Positions 54,295 to 63,042 of a stretch of DNA of 64,000 nt are shown in pieces. The DNA comes from Victivallis sp. Marseille-Q1083. GTDB taxonomy: Bacteria > Verrucomicrobiota > Lentisphaeria > Victivallales > Victivallaceae. Each line of letters opens with the position of its first letter. Within the stretch, counting starts at the first letter, position 1. The notes under the pieces are model-generated. The model had not been told where the DNA came from, ran no database searches, and saw only the letters and a program-made list of their open reading frames with translations. The position numbers were made by a program, and so were the translations under genes. Where the stretch lies: positions 930,001 through 994,000 of the forward strand of contig NZ_CAHJXL010000001.1 in assembly GCF_903645315.1 (NCBI RefSeq), given 5' to 3'.

Positions 54295-55181
54295 GTGTAA
54301 TTTATTCGGCGGCTCCGACCGCGTTTCGGAAGGATTTGAGTATTGATGTCGAATCGTTTCGCCGCATGTTGCTAGCAAACCTTGCCGCCGGGGTAAAAGG
54401 TTTTTTCCTTTGCGGCAACATGGGCGAATGGAGTCAGTTGCGGTTGGCGGACCGTGAAGCGTTGACCGAATGCGCCATGGCAACGGCCGGCGGTCAGGCA
54501 GAAATCCTGGCCGGCTGTACCGCAAACAGTTTGCAGGAAACGCTTCTGACGATGAAAACCTTGGCCAGGTATGCACCGGATGCTTACGTGGTGATGAATC
54601 CGTTGCCGGCAACCAGCCAATACTGCCCGATGGATTATCTGCTGCATTTCCTAGATGCCGCCGACCGTCCGGTCTATTATTATTATTGTCCACCGGTAAC
54701 TGCCTTCCGAATGGGAGTGGAGGACTTTCGTCATCTGGTGGCGCATCCGAACTTGAAGGGCATCAAAAATTCCGCCGGCGACATCGGGATTCGCAAAGAA
54801 CTGCTAAAGTTGAAGAAAGAATATGATTTCCGATTGTTCGAAGGCCACGAATGGGGCATCGACGACGCCTTGATGGCCGGCTGTGATGGCGCGCTGTGCG
54901 GCTTGGCCGGCCTAGCAGCAAAGCCGATGACGCGTTTAGCTGCCGCCGTCGACGCCGGAAATTATGCCGAAGCGAAACAATGGCAGCTGAAACTGCTTGA
55001 ACTCTATCACGGTATTTACGGCATTGATACGTCAACGGTTCAGAACGGGCACAAATATGCACTGTGGCGGCGTGGAATTTTCGACTGCTGGTACTGTCGG
55101 AATTCCGGGCCGGAACAGCTTTCGGAGATTCGCCGCCGGGAAATTGAGATATGCGTGGCACAATTCGATGCCTTGCTTTAA
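54291..55181 (+). CDS. NanA-like DHDPS/N-acetylneuraminate lyase-family aldolase
   Basis: 296-residue class I aldolase of the DapA/NanA family. Schiff-base Lys in LKGIKNSAGD (about residue 159), catalytic Tyr in PVYYYYCPP (~129-132), and a substrate-carboxylate loop CGNMGEWSQL in place of the usual GGSTGE or GTTGE. In the context of a sialidase and sugar symporter, cleavage of N-acetylneuraminate to ManNAc and pyruvate is the best guess. The altered loop leaves room for another 2-keto-3-deoxy acid. Start overlaps the sialidase stop (ATGA). Confidence 0.85.
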   Translation: MSVIYSAAPTAFRKDLSIDVESFRRMLLANLAAGVKGFFLCGNMGEWSQLRLADREALTECAMATAGGQAEILAGCTANSLQETLLTMKTLARYAPDAYVVMNPLPATSQYCPMDYLLHFLDAADRPVYYYYCPPVTAFRMGVEDFRHLVAHPNLKGIKNSAGDIGIRKELLKLKKEYDFRLFEGHEWGIDDALMAGCDGALCGLAGLAAKPMTRLAAAVDAGNYAEAKQWQLKLLELYHGIYGIDTSTVQNGHKYALWRRGIFDCWYCRNSGPEQLSEIRRREIEICVAQFDALL

Positions 55182-55304
55182 GTAGAAAGTCGGTCGCGAA
55201 ACGGTGTCGGCAAGTGCCTTACTTATTTTTTAGATTCTTTTAATTGATTTTTTATAAATGCTTTATATTTTTGCAGCGGGGAGAAATATTTTTGGATAAA
55301 AAGT

Positions 55305-55361
55305 GTCCTTTTTTCATGTTAATATTGTCCTTTTTTGGCTGCCAAACATCGAAAAAAGGAC
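55305..55361. promoter_or_regulatory. Triple GTCCTTTTTT operator array
   Basis: GTCCTTTTTT occurs at 55305-55314 and 55327-55336, and its inverse AAAAAAGGAC at 55352-55361. The second and third copies form a perfect 10-bp inverted repeat with a 15-base spacer, ending just before the -35 box at 55362. Probable binding site for the GntR/LacI-type regulator encoded next. Confidence 0.65.
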
Positions 55362-55390
55362 TTGTTTTTTGACGGAAAATTTGCTATAAT
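55362..55390 (+). promoter_or_regulatory. Promoter of the GntR regulator and following genes
   Basis: TTGTTT (55362-55367), 17 bases, consensus TATAAT (55385-55390), about 20 bases before the start codon. Confidence 0.75.
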
Positions 55391-55408
55391 TATTTTAAAA
55401 TTTGAATT

Positions 55409-56536
55409 ATGGAACAAATAATGGACATGACAAAAAACAACGTTGTTGCCAAAAAATATTCACGCGCCGAGATTATTTCGATGTTGGAGCAGGAAATTAC
55501 CGAACATGCGATGCTGCCTGGCGTCAAATTGCCGACCAGTACCCAGATTGCGAGGAAGTGCGGTGTTTCCAGCAAAACCGCCGACCGTGCGGTCCGCAAG
55601 CTGGTCAAGGACGGTCTGATTTCAAGAGTACGTGGCAGCGGCAGTTATGTGGTGCAGAATCGCAAAGGAATGGAAAAACCCTATATTGCCTTCTTTCACT
55701 GGCGTCAGCCGCTGGAAATGGCGGAACTCAATTATGCGGCTTACGACAGCGGTTTTGAATTGATGTCCCGGCAACTGGATGCGCACGGCTACCGTTTCGA
55801 TCGCTTCGAGGACAACACGCTTGATAAAGTGCACAGCCGGATTTTTAAGGTTGAACTTGATAAATACGATGTCGTCATTGCCGTACCTGGATTGTTGGAA
55901 GTAGCCGCCGACATTCTACGTAATACCAAGGCGCAAGTCATTCTGATTTACGACGATGTCGTCCATCCGGGACCGTGGCACCAAGTCGTTTATGATTATC
56001 AGCCCGGCTTTGCCGCCGCGCTGGAGTATTTATTGAAGAAGGGATGTCGTAAATTCTTTATCGCCGGCAATGACGACGATACAAGTCAGACGCGCGTTGC
56101 CGCGATTCTGGCAGAAGGAGCTCGCTTAAAGATCGACTCGGAAAAGATTCACATCCATTATGGATCCTGTGAACTGTTGCCGTCGTCAATTCTAGCCGGC
56201 AGCAATTGTGCCGACTATTACATCGCCAACCGGTTGTTCGACCATGCCATTTTGGTTACCAGCGATTTTATCGCGTTCGGGATGCTCAACACGTTTGCCA
56301 AAGCCGGTTATCGTCCCGGACGTGATTTTCAGCTGATTAGTTATGACAATTTGGAAGCCAGGCTGCCCCGGCAAAGTCTGCCGCTCGGATTGACGTGTGT
56401 GACCCATCCGCTGGAAGCCGCCACAGAGGCGATCATCGACATGCTTGAGCATTTGACCAGAGTACAGCCCAGCGGTAAATATTATCATACTTATTTTATT
56501 CCAGCCCGCGAACTGGTGGTGCGTACGACCGCCTGA
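55409..56536 (+). CDS. GntR-type HTH regulator with LacI-like sugar-sensor domain
   Basis: 375 residues from ATG 55409 (ATG 55421 or 55427 also possible). N-terminal GntR winged helix (ISMLEQEITEHAMLPGVKLPTSTQIARKCGVSSKTADRAVRKLVKDGLISRVRGSGSYV, residues ~23-80), then a periplasmic-binding-protein-like effector domain (PYIAFFHW ... FAAALEYLLKKGCRKFFIAGND ... FQLISYDNLEARLPRQSLPLGLTCVTHPLE). The AraR-like architecture points to sugar-responsive control of the surrounding locus. Own promoter and a three-part repeat array lie upstream. Confidence 0.92.
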   Translation: MEQIMDMTKNNVVAKKYSRAEIISMLEQEITEHAMLPGVKLPTSTQIARKCGVSSKTADRAVRKLVKDGLISRVRGSGSYVVQNRKGMEKPYIAFFHWRQPLEMAELNYAAYDSGFELMSRQLDAHGYRFDRFEDNTLDKVHSRIFKVELDKYDVVIAVPGLLEVAADILRNTKAQVILIYDDVVHPGPWHQVVYDYQPGFAAALEYLLKKGCRKFFIAGNDDDTSQTRVAAILAEGARLKIDSEKIHIHYGSCELLPSSILAGSNCADYYIANRLFDHAILVTSDFIAFGMLNTFAKAGYRPGRDFQLISYDNLEARLPRQSLPLGLTCVTHPLEAATEAIIDMLEHLTRVQPSGKYYHTYFIPARELVVRTTA

Positions 56537-56597
56537 CAGGAGATGGAATGCCCAAAAATAGGAAAATCAACCAATCAAGAAAAAAAGAGGTAAAGAA

Positions 56598-57281
56598 ATG
56601 AAACAGCAAAAAACGAATTTTACACTTATTGAACTGCTTGTAGTGATTGCGATCATCGCCATTCTTGCATCAATGTTATTGCCGGCATTGGGTAAGGCGA
56701 AAGGGGCGGCACAACGGATTTCCTGCGTCAGCAACAACAAACAGATGGGGTTGTATTATGCCTTTTACGCCAATGACTTCGATGACTGGCAATGGGCCTG
56801 CAAGGACGGTTCCAATCGGCAAATCAAGCCACATTGGTTTGATGTGCTGTGGGAACTGGGATATTCCGGAGAACGCTACAATGATGTCGTGTCCTGCCCG
56901 GCCGCCGAGCATGCCAAGGATCACAACAATTCGCGGATGATTTCAACCGGCCCGAGTCGGCTGTTGATCCGGCCATGGAAAATCAGCAAAATTCCGTCGC
57001 CGACCACTTTTTTCACCTTTGGAGATTTTGCTTTCAAATCGGAGGATGTGGTAACATCCTTTTGGGGGTTCACATGGCGGGATGACCAGTCTGTCGATGT
57101 AACTCCCGGTTTCCGGCATCCAGGAAATACCTGTGTGCGAACGCATGGAGATGGGCATGTGGCAGTCTATCGAGAGAATGAACATACTAGCTACGATTCA
57201 ATTGAATTGTATCCGCAGATGTGGCCGCACTACGATACCAACGGCAATATCATCATTCCGAGCAGCAGTTGGATGCCGTAA
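56598..57281 (+). CDS. DUF1559-like pseudopilin in the sialic-acid locus
   Basis: 227 residues. [31 protein letters not shown] start, [23 protein letters not shown], and C-terminal [23 protein letters not shown]; same family as the proteins at 23613 and 42141. AAGAGGTAAAGAA precedes the ATG. It sits between the regulator and a DUF4838 protein, again inside a sugar-responsive transcription unit. Confidence 0.92.
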   Translation: MKQQKTNFTLIELLVVIAIIAILASMLLPALGKAKGAAQRISCVSNNKQMGLYYAFYANDFDDWQWACKDGSNRQIKPHWFDVLWELGYSGERYNDVVSCPAAEHAKDHNNSRMISTGPSRLLIRPWKISKIPSPTTFFTFGDFAFKSEDVVTSFWGFTWRDDQSVDVTPGFRHPGNTCVRTHGDGHVAVYRENEHTSYDSIELYPQMWPHYDTNGNIIIPSSSWMP

Positions 57282-57539
57282 AATGTTCCGATGCCGTCCG
57301 GTTTCCGAAAATACGCAGATGATAGAACGGCAGGGCCGGCTGATTGCTCCGCCGGTTGGACCAGAAGTCTGATTTTCATATTGGCGTTACCGGAAGTATA
57401 GTATTCGAGTCTTGAGATTTGGGCAGCGGCAGATAAGCGGAAACCTCTTCTGATATTTGCCAGCCCCCCCGGGGATGATACATTGCGCCGGAGTAAAGTG
57501 CTTGGCATCGGCCGCAATAAAAGTAAAAGGAGTATTGAG

Positions 57540-59507
57540 GTGATAAAACGGTGGTATCATTTAGGGATTGGTATTGGAGCGGTATTGGTAATAATGCCGG
57601 GATGGGCCTTGGATATTGTTCGTGATCATCGGCCGGTGGCGACGATCGTCATTCCGGAACGTGACCGGATTTCCGGCCCGGCGGATCTTTCCAACCGGCA
57701 AGTCGCCAAGCAGTTGCAAGAGTATGTCAAACGGGCCACCGGCGCCGAATTGCCGATCGTCACCGAAAGCCGGAAACCGGAAACCGGTACAATCGTTTCG
57801 CTGGGTCACACGCAGATGGCGGCGGCGGCCGGCGTCGGAACCGACGATTTGAAATGGGACGAGGCCCGTTTGAAATGTATCGGCAATACGCTGTATCTGC
57901 TCGGCCGCGATACCGACCGGAAAGGACCGAGCCATAGCCAGGAAGGCGCCAAAGGAACCTGGCGGGCGGCCGGGCGTTTTCTGGAAAAATATCTGAATTA
58001 TCGCTGTTTTTTGCCGACGCCGCCGGGTGAGCGTCTGGATGCGACCGCCAATATTGTTGTCGAACCGGAATTGGATGAAACCTTGACGCCGGCATTTGCC
58101 TATGCGTCGCCGGAATTGTACGGACGGACTTCGCCGGCGGCGATTTTGAATAATTTTCGTTATTCGATCCTGATTTTCAGCAAAGGCGGCCATACCTGGC
58201 AAGAATTCGTCCCGGTCAAAAAGTATTTTGCCGAACATCCGGAATATTTTGCGCTGAAAGGCGGTAAACGACTCGATGTCGAGCAAAACCATCTCTGCAC
58301 CACCAATCCGGAGGTCAAACAACTGATCATCGACGGTATCCGGCAGAAATTCGACGAAGGATACGACTGGGTCGATCTCGGTCAATCTGACGGCTGGATC
58401 GGTTGCGAATGCGAGAAATGCCGGCTGCTGGATGAATATGAAGGAGCAGACTCCCTCGACCGTCGCGAGCTGGAAAAATTCCAGAACCATCCGGCCGAGC
58501 GCATTCATCTGATGCACAAAGCGATCATCGAAGCGTGCAAGACAAGCCATCCGGATAAGAAAATCCATTTACTGAGTTATGCGCCGACCACCTGGCCGTC
58601 GAAGCAATTCGAGCAGTATGGCGACAATGTCATCGTCGAATGCTGCCACCAACTGGATGAGGCGTTGCCGTTATGGAGTCCCCGGGTAAACGGAGTGAGC
58701 GTGTATGTCTACTCTTTCAACACCTGGGAAGGTGCCGGCATGGGGCCGAAAAATACGCCGCGCAATGTAGCCGACACGTTGCGGTTCTATCACAAAAACG
58801 GTGTAATCGGCATTTTTTTCTGTGTGATCGGCGAAAACTGGGGGCTGGAAGGGCCGGCCTATTATGTGCTGAGCCGGCTGCTTTACAACCCGGAGCTGGA
58901 TTATCAGCCGCTGGTCAAAGAATATTGCCAATTCGTCTTCGGCAGGGCGGCGGCGCCGATGGAGCAATTCTTCAACAAACTGTACGGCCGAGTCGAAGGT
59001 TTTTTGAAGTTCATGACCGTCCCGGCTTACAACAATGCCGAAACCGCCTATACCGCGCTGTATCCGCCGCCGGTGCTGGAAGAGCTTGACCGCCTGCTGC
59101 AGCAGGCGGAAGCGGAAGCGAACAGCGAACGTTCGAAAAACTGGGTGCATCTGACCCGGGTCTGTTTCGACGCGGTGCGGCTGCAGGCGGAGATGTTCCA
59201 TTTGACCCGTGCCTATCAGACCAATCCGACGCTCGCCAATCTCGATCAACTGGAGGTAGCAGTCAATACGTGGCTGTCGTATCGCGACAAGTTATTGAAA
59301 GAGGGAGAGAATGCGGAATACGTCAATAATTATTTCCCGGGCTGGGAAGGCTGGAACGGCTTGAAAGCCTACCTGACCTATCAGGGGCATTGCGGCAATA
59401 AAGTTGCTCCGTCCCGCTATGACAATCAACCGCCGATGACTTATGATTTTGCTGCATTACGCCGGGAATTGGAGAAGCGTAAGCCTCTGGCTTCGCCGGA
59501 AAGGTGA
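57540..59507 (+). CDS. Secreted DUF4838 protein, GH67 N-terminal-like
   Basis: 655 residues from GTG 57540, seven bases after AAGGAG, giving a signal peptide (VIKRWYHLGIGIGAVLVIMPGWA). Residues ~30-170 resemble the alpha-glucuronidase (GH67) N-terminal domain (ANRQVAKQLQEYVKRATGAELPIVTE-type region, TGTIVSLGHTQ). Residues ~200-500 match the DUF4838 barrel (GLxxSDGWxxCxCxxC-like LGQSDGWIGCECEKCRLLDEYEG; ILFSYAPTTWPSKQ-like HLLSYAPTTWPSK). The C-terminus is helical. Glycosidase activity is suspected from the fold, not shown. Last gene of the locus; the 94 bases after it contain GC-rich hairpins. Confidence 0.82.
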   Translation: MIKRWYHLGIGIGAVLVIMPGWALDIVRDHRPVATIVIPERDRISGPADLSNRQVAKQLQEYVKRATGAELPIVTESRKPETGTIVSLGHTQMAAAAGVGTDDLKWDEARLKCIGNTLYLLGRDTDRKGPSHSQEGAKGTWRAAGRFLEKYLNYRCFLPTPPGERLDATANIVVEPELDETLTPAFAYASPELYGRTSPAAILNNFRYSILIFSKGGHTWQEFVPVKKYFAEHPEYFALKGGKRLDVEQNHLCTTNPEVKQLIIDGIRQKFDEGYDWVDLGQSDGWIGCECEKCRLLDEYEGADSLDRRELEKFQNHPAERIHLMHKAIIEACKTSHPDKKIHLLSYAPTTWPSKQFEQYGDNVIVECCHQLDEALPLWSPRVNGVSVYVYSFNTWEGAGMGPKNTPRNVADTLRFYHKNGVIGIFFCVIGENWGLEGPAYYVLSRLLYNPELDYQPLVKEYCQFVFGRAAAPMEQFFNKLYGRVEGFLKFMTVPAYNNAETAYTALYPPPVLEELDRLLQQAEAEANSERSKNWVHLTRVCFDAVRLQAEMFHLTRAYQTNPTLANLDQLEVAVNTWLSYRDKLLKEGENAEYVNNYFPGWEGWNGLKAYLTYQGHCGNKVAPSRYDNQPPMTYDFAALRRELEKRKPLASPER

Positions 59508-59601
59508 ATGTGGGGCGCGGTCGACGCTGCGCGGCGTTATGGCCTTCTGCCGAAGCCGCGCGGCGCCGTCGCGCCGGGGCCGATTACTCCGGTTCTCTCC
59601 A

Positions 59602-59805
59602 TCACGACTCAAATTGAAAAATAACTTCGATCGGCTTCCGGACCGCCCGGGAAATATCAATCGCCAACTTCAACGACGGATTGTATTTCGCCGCCTCCAG
59701 CCGGATGATCGTCTCGCGCCTGACGCCGACCAGCACAGCCAGTTCCTCCTGGGTCAGGCCGGCCAGTTGCCGGTACTTTTTCAAATGACAGACGAATTGT
59801 TCCAT
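59602..59805 (-). CDS. Small XRE-family HTH regulator
   Basis: 67 residues, almost entirely one HTH: LKKYRQLAGLTQEELAVLVGVRRETIIRLEAAKYNPSLKLAIDISRAV. Such single-domain XRE proteins commonly pair with a small membrane protein of DUF3796 type, as here 12 bases upstream. The inverted repeat at 60203-60251 in front of the pair is the obvious autoregulatory site. Confidence 0.9.
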   Translation of the reverse strand: MEQFVCHLKKYRQLAGLTQEELAVLVGVRRETIIRLEAAKYNPSLKLAIDISRAVRKPIEVIFQFES

Positions 59806-59817
59806 CGTTCCGGGTTC

Positions 59818-60189
59818 TCAATGCTTCTCGAAATAATAGAAGGCAACCGCGTAAGTCAGGAAGGTCGCCGCCCAGCCGAAGGCGCTGACCGCAACGGCGT
59901 AAGCCGGCGAGTAGCCAGGCGCCAATGTTCCGAGACCGACGGCCAGCAACGCCAGCGTCGGCACGATCATCGTTACCGCCTTCGCCCGCAGCCGGTTGGC
60001 CTCGTAACGCTCATCCGGCATTTCCAAAGCCAGTTTGGCAGTAAAATAAGTACTGAACATCGCAAAAAAACTGAAGAAAAATAGCGTCCCCGGCTCGTGG
60101 GTCGTAAAATACCGAAACCCCAAAAAGCCCAGAAACCCCAGCAGCCAACTGAAACGATGATATTTCGCTCTTCTCCGGGTCGTCAACAT
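59818..60189 (-). CDS. Small membrane protein, DUF3796-like
   Basis: 123 residues with four hydrophobic segments. The start (WLLGFLGFLGFRYFTTHEPGTLFFFSFFAMFSTYFTAKL) is characteristic of DUF3796 proteins encoded with an XRE regulator. Function unknown. ATG 60189 lies 14 bases after the inner arm of the inverted repeat. Confidence 0.75.
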   Translation of the reverse strand: MLTTRRRAKYHRFSWLLGFLGFLGFRYFTTHEPGTLFFFSFFAMFSTYFTAKLALEMPDERYEANRLRAKAVTMIVPTLALLAVGLGTLAPGYSPAYAVAVSAFGWAATFLTYAVAFYYFEKH

Positions 60190-60202
60190 GGCATCTTTCC
60201 TT

Positions 60203-60251
60203 TTTATTGTGATATATTCATCACTTTCAGTTACAAATATATCACAATAAA
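60203..60251. promoter_or_regulatory. 16-bp-arm inverted repeat, probable XRE operator
   Basis: TTTATTGTGATATATT (60203-60218) is exactly complemented by 60236-60251 across a 17-base spacer, directly upstream of the DUF3796-XRE pair. A nested GTGATATATTCATCAC (60209-60224) makes a second, smaller symmetry. Confidence 0.7.
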
Positions 60252-60317
60252 CATTGGCGTCAAGTCCCTTTCCGGAAAATTTCTATCCTTCTTCACGCCA
60301 TGCCAGCAATGCCCCGA

Positions 60318-61829
60318 TTACCAATGGCCTTTGCGCAAACGGTTCTCCGTTGGCGGGCCGCCGACAATTTCCCAATGCAGCGGGCAGAGCTTCCGTAAAA
60401 AGTGCTGATCGTGGCTGACCAGCAGCAAGGCGCAACGGCAACCGGCCAGCGCCGTTTCCAGACATTCGATCGACGGCAGATCGAGGTGGTTGGTCGGCTC
60501 ATCGAGAACGATCAGGTTGACTTCCCTTAAAACGCCGAGGCCGAAAAACAGTTTCCGCCATTCTCCCGGACTGCAGCGGTCGGAATGCAACACCGCTTCC
60601 GGCCGGGAACCCAGCGACGCGACGACATTCATCACCCTGCTGAACGCTTCCCGCGGCAACCGCTGCAAAGTTTGAAAGATTTCCGCCCGGAACGCCGGCG
60701 GCAGCTCCTGCGGCATATAGAGGAATTTCTCCTCCGGCAACTGTAATTGTCCGACTATTTGCCGCAGCAGGGAACTCTTGCCGGCTCCGTTGTCGCCGGT
60801 CAGGGCGATGCGGTCCGCCGCACCGATGCACAATTCCGGAATCTCCAGCGTCCGGCCTCCGCCCAGCGCCAGAAACTGCGGCGGCAGTTCCAGCAGCAAA
60901 TTCCGGCTGGAATAACAACCGTAGGGAATCGACAAACCAAGTTTAGGCGTTTTCACCACTTCCAGCCCGTCAAGCGCCTCCCGGCGGCGGACCACCACTT
61001 TCGCCTGCGCTTTGGCCAGGTCGCTCGCCGCCCGGCTGCGGCCGGAAACCCGCGCCAGATCGATTTTACCCTTGGCGTCGAAATCCTTCCGGGCAATTTT
61101 CCGTTTGGAATTCTTCCGCCTGGCGGCCTGTTCCTTTTCGCGGCGCCGCTGCAGTTCCCGGCAACTGTTCTGCCAGTCGCGCCGGAGCTGTTCGCGTTCA
61201 TGCCGGCGGCTCTCGTTTTCCTGCCGTTCCTCCGCCAGCCCCTGCGTCACGCCGCCGGCGCGCAATTTCCACCGGCCGGCCGCCAGAAAAAGGCATTGAC
61301 CGCAGAGCGAATCCAACAGTTCGCGGTCATGGCTGACCAATACACCGATGCCGCGAAACTCCCGCAGCGCCCGGCCGAGCGCCAGCCGGGCAGTCCGGTC
61401 CAGGTGGTTGGTCGGCTCGTCGACGCAGAGAATATCCGGCTCCTGCACCAATGCCGCGCCGATTTGAATCTTTTTCCGTTCCCCCATCGACAGCGTCTCC
61501 CAACGCGCCAGCATCGCCGGTTCGAGACGAAGGAGTTCCTGCAATCGAAAAGCCGGAGAGGCCGGCGAAGAGAACAGCGCCGACGCCTCCGGCGGCGGCA
61601 CCAGAACCTCCTGGCCGCACCGGCAGATCCTGCCGGCGCAACGGACACTGCCGCGGTCGGGCCGCAGTTCGCCGGCCGCCAGCTTCAGCAGAGTACTTTT
61701 GCCGGAACCGTTGGCACCGATCACCCCGGTCCAGCCCGGTGAAAATGAAATGCTAAGATCGTGAAAAATAGCTCCGGCGGCGGATTCATAACCGAAATAA
61801 ATATGCGATAAGGAAAGAAACAATGACAT
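60318..61829 (-). CDS. ABC-F family ATP-binding protein
   Basis: 503 residues from ATG 61829 (GAGGAA nine bases upstream). Two ABC domains with no membrane part. First: GANGSGKST, LSMGERKKIQIG, ILCVDEPTNHLD. Second: GDNGAGKSS, CSPGEWRKLFFG, LIVLDEPTNHLD. A charged linker (~205-310; RREKEQAARRKNSKRKIARKD) joins them. ABC-F proteins act on the ribosomal E/P site; some protect against antibiotics. The first signature LSMGE and second CSPGE differ from LSGGE, which is tolerated in this family. Resistance cannot be inferred from sequence alone. Confidence 0.9.
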   Translation of the reverse strand: MSLFLSLSHIYFGYESAAGAIFHDLSISFSPGWTGVIGANGSGKSTLLKLAAGELRPDRGSVRCAGRICRCGQEVLVPPPEASALFSSPASPAFRLQELLRLEPAMLARWETLSMGERKKIQIGAALVQEPDILCVDEPTNHLDRTARLALGRALREFRGIGVLVSHDRELLDSLCGQCLFLAAGRWKLRAGGVTQGLAEERQENESRRHEREQLRRDWQNSCRELQRRREKEQAARRKNSKRKIARKDFDAKGKIDLARVSGRSRAASDLAKAQAKVVVRRREALDGLEVVKTPKLGLSIPYGCYSSRNLLLELPPQFLALGGGRTLEIPELCIGAADRIALTGDNGAGKSSLLRQIVGQLQLPEEKFLYMPQELPPAFRAEIFQTLQRLPREAFSRVMNVVASLGSRPEAVLHSDRCSPGEWRKLFFGLGVLREVNLIVLDEPTNHLDLPSIECLETALAGCRCALLLVSHDQHFLRKLCPLHWEIVGGPPTENRLRKGHW

Positions 61830-62071
61830 TCCCGGTAATTCCTCAACAGACAATCCGACGACAAATGTTCCGTATTTGCCGTCAACCAAAAACTTCCGCC
61901 GATCCGGTTTTCCGGACAGGCGACCGCTATTGTCCGATCAGTTACGCAATGGAATGCCCTCCGCAGTTGTTTACGGGTAAAATAAATCCTCTTTCCCCAA
62001 AAGTCAAACGTCATCCACTGAAGTTTTTTTCCGCCGCCGGTTGACAACGCAATCAACCTCTCTAGAAAATA
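61830..62071. other. Gap upstream of the ABC-F gene
   Basis: No gene recognised. The short open frames on both strands lack ribosome sites. It should hold the ABC-F promoter on the minus strand, but I could not choose convincing boxes. Confidence 0.4.
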
Positions 62072-62110
62072 CAAAAACACCGCACCGTGAAGTTCCCTTC
62101 CGGAGCGGTG
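62072..62110 (-). terminator. Possible terminator of the RodZ-like gene
   Basis: On the minus strand CACCGC and GCGGTG arms (62105-62110, 62078-62083) are followed by TTTTTGTATTTT. The interior pairing is imperfect. Confidence 0.5.
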
Positions 62111-62132
62111 GCTGGCACAATGAATTTAAGTC

Positions 62133-62951
62133 TCAGCGGTCCACCGGCAATTCCGAAATTTCCAACTGCGGCGGATCGATCAACTCATAAAGTTTATTGT
62201 CGTCGAAAGCCGCCGCCGCCTCGCCGGCCGGAGGACTCACCGTCACGGTCGCGGCGGGATTTTCCGGTTCGGCCGGCTGGCTCCGGCGCGGCGCGATGAA
62301 AAAGAGAATCGTCAAAACCACCAGGACGACGAAAATGCCGACCGCGCTTCCCAGAATCCACAGCAGATGACGCAATTTCTGTTCATTTTCCTCGCATCCC
62401 TCCCGGTCGACGTCCAGCCGGTTGATGAACTCTTCCGGCAGAGTGTATTCCAGATGCTGCCGCAATTCCTCCACCATCTGCTCGACCACTTCCGGCGCAA
62501 TGCGATAAAAATTGCTCAATTTCCGGGCATAGGCGATGATATAGACCGCCGGCGGCAGATTGCTGAAATCTTCCGACTCCATCGATTCGATGTAGCAGCC
62601 GCGGATCTTGGTCGCATCATCCACCTGGGCAATCGTCAAGCCGGCGCGTTCACGCGCCTCCCGCAAGTAACGCCCGAAAGCCGGTACCGGCGGCGCCGGA
62701 CGGGCGCTGCCGGCGGGCTGTCCCGGCAGATTCTTGACCGTTTTATGCGGAGCGGCCGCCACATTCTGGCCCCGGTTCGAAGCCGGGCCGGGGCGGGACG
62801 GCGGCAACGCTGCCGAAGCAGCGCGCACGCCATTGCCGGCGGCATTGACGCGCGGCTGGCTGTCCGGCGGCAAAGGGGCTTCCGGCGCATTGGCGCCGGC
62901 TATGAAATCCAGCGGCAGATCGCCCTGGCCGTTGTTTTCGGGTTGTTCCAT
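62133..62951 (-). CDS. RodZ-like HTH membrane protein
   Basis: 272 residues. Pro/Ala-rich start (~1-85), a RodZ-type HTH (FGRYLREARERAGLTIAQVDDATKIRGCYIESMESEDFSNLPPAVYIIAYARKLSNFY, ~91-150), one TM segment (LLWILGSAVGIFVVLVVLTILFFI, ~195-218) and a short Pro-rich periplasmic tail. RodZ links MreB to the membrane in rod-shaped cells. The long N-terminal extension is unusual. 91 bases after the ftsK stop on the same strand. Confidence 0.8.
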   Translation of the reverse strand: MEQPENNGQGDLPLDFIAGANAPEAPLPPDSQPRVNAAGNGVRAASAALPPSRPGPASNRGQNVAAAPHKTVKNLPGQPAGSARPAPPVPAFGRYLREARERAGLTIAQVDDATKIRGCYIESMESEDFSNLPPAVYIIAYARKLSNFYRIAPEVVEQMVEELRQHLEYTLPEEFINRLDVDREGCEENEQKLRHLLWILGSAVGIFVVLVVLTILFFIAPRRSQPAEPENPAATVTVSPPAGEAAAAFDDNKLYELIDPPQLEISELPVDR

Positions 62952-63042
62952 GGATTTGCTTCTCTCACCTTAACTGTGAAACAATATATTCTATTCTGCC
63001 GATTGCTTTTTTTCAATGCGGCAATTCCGGTTTTCAGCGATT

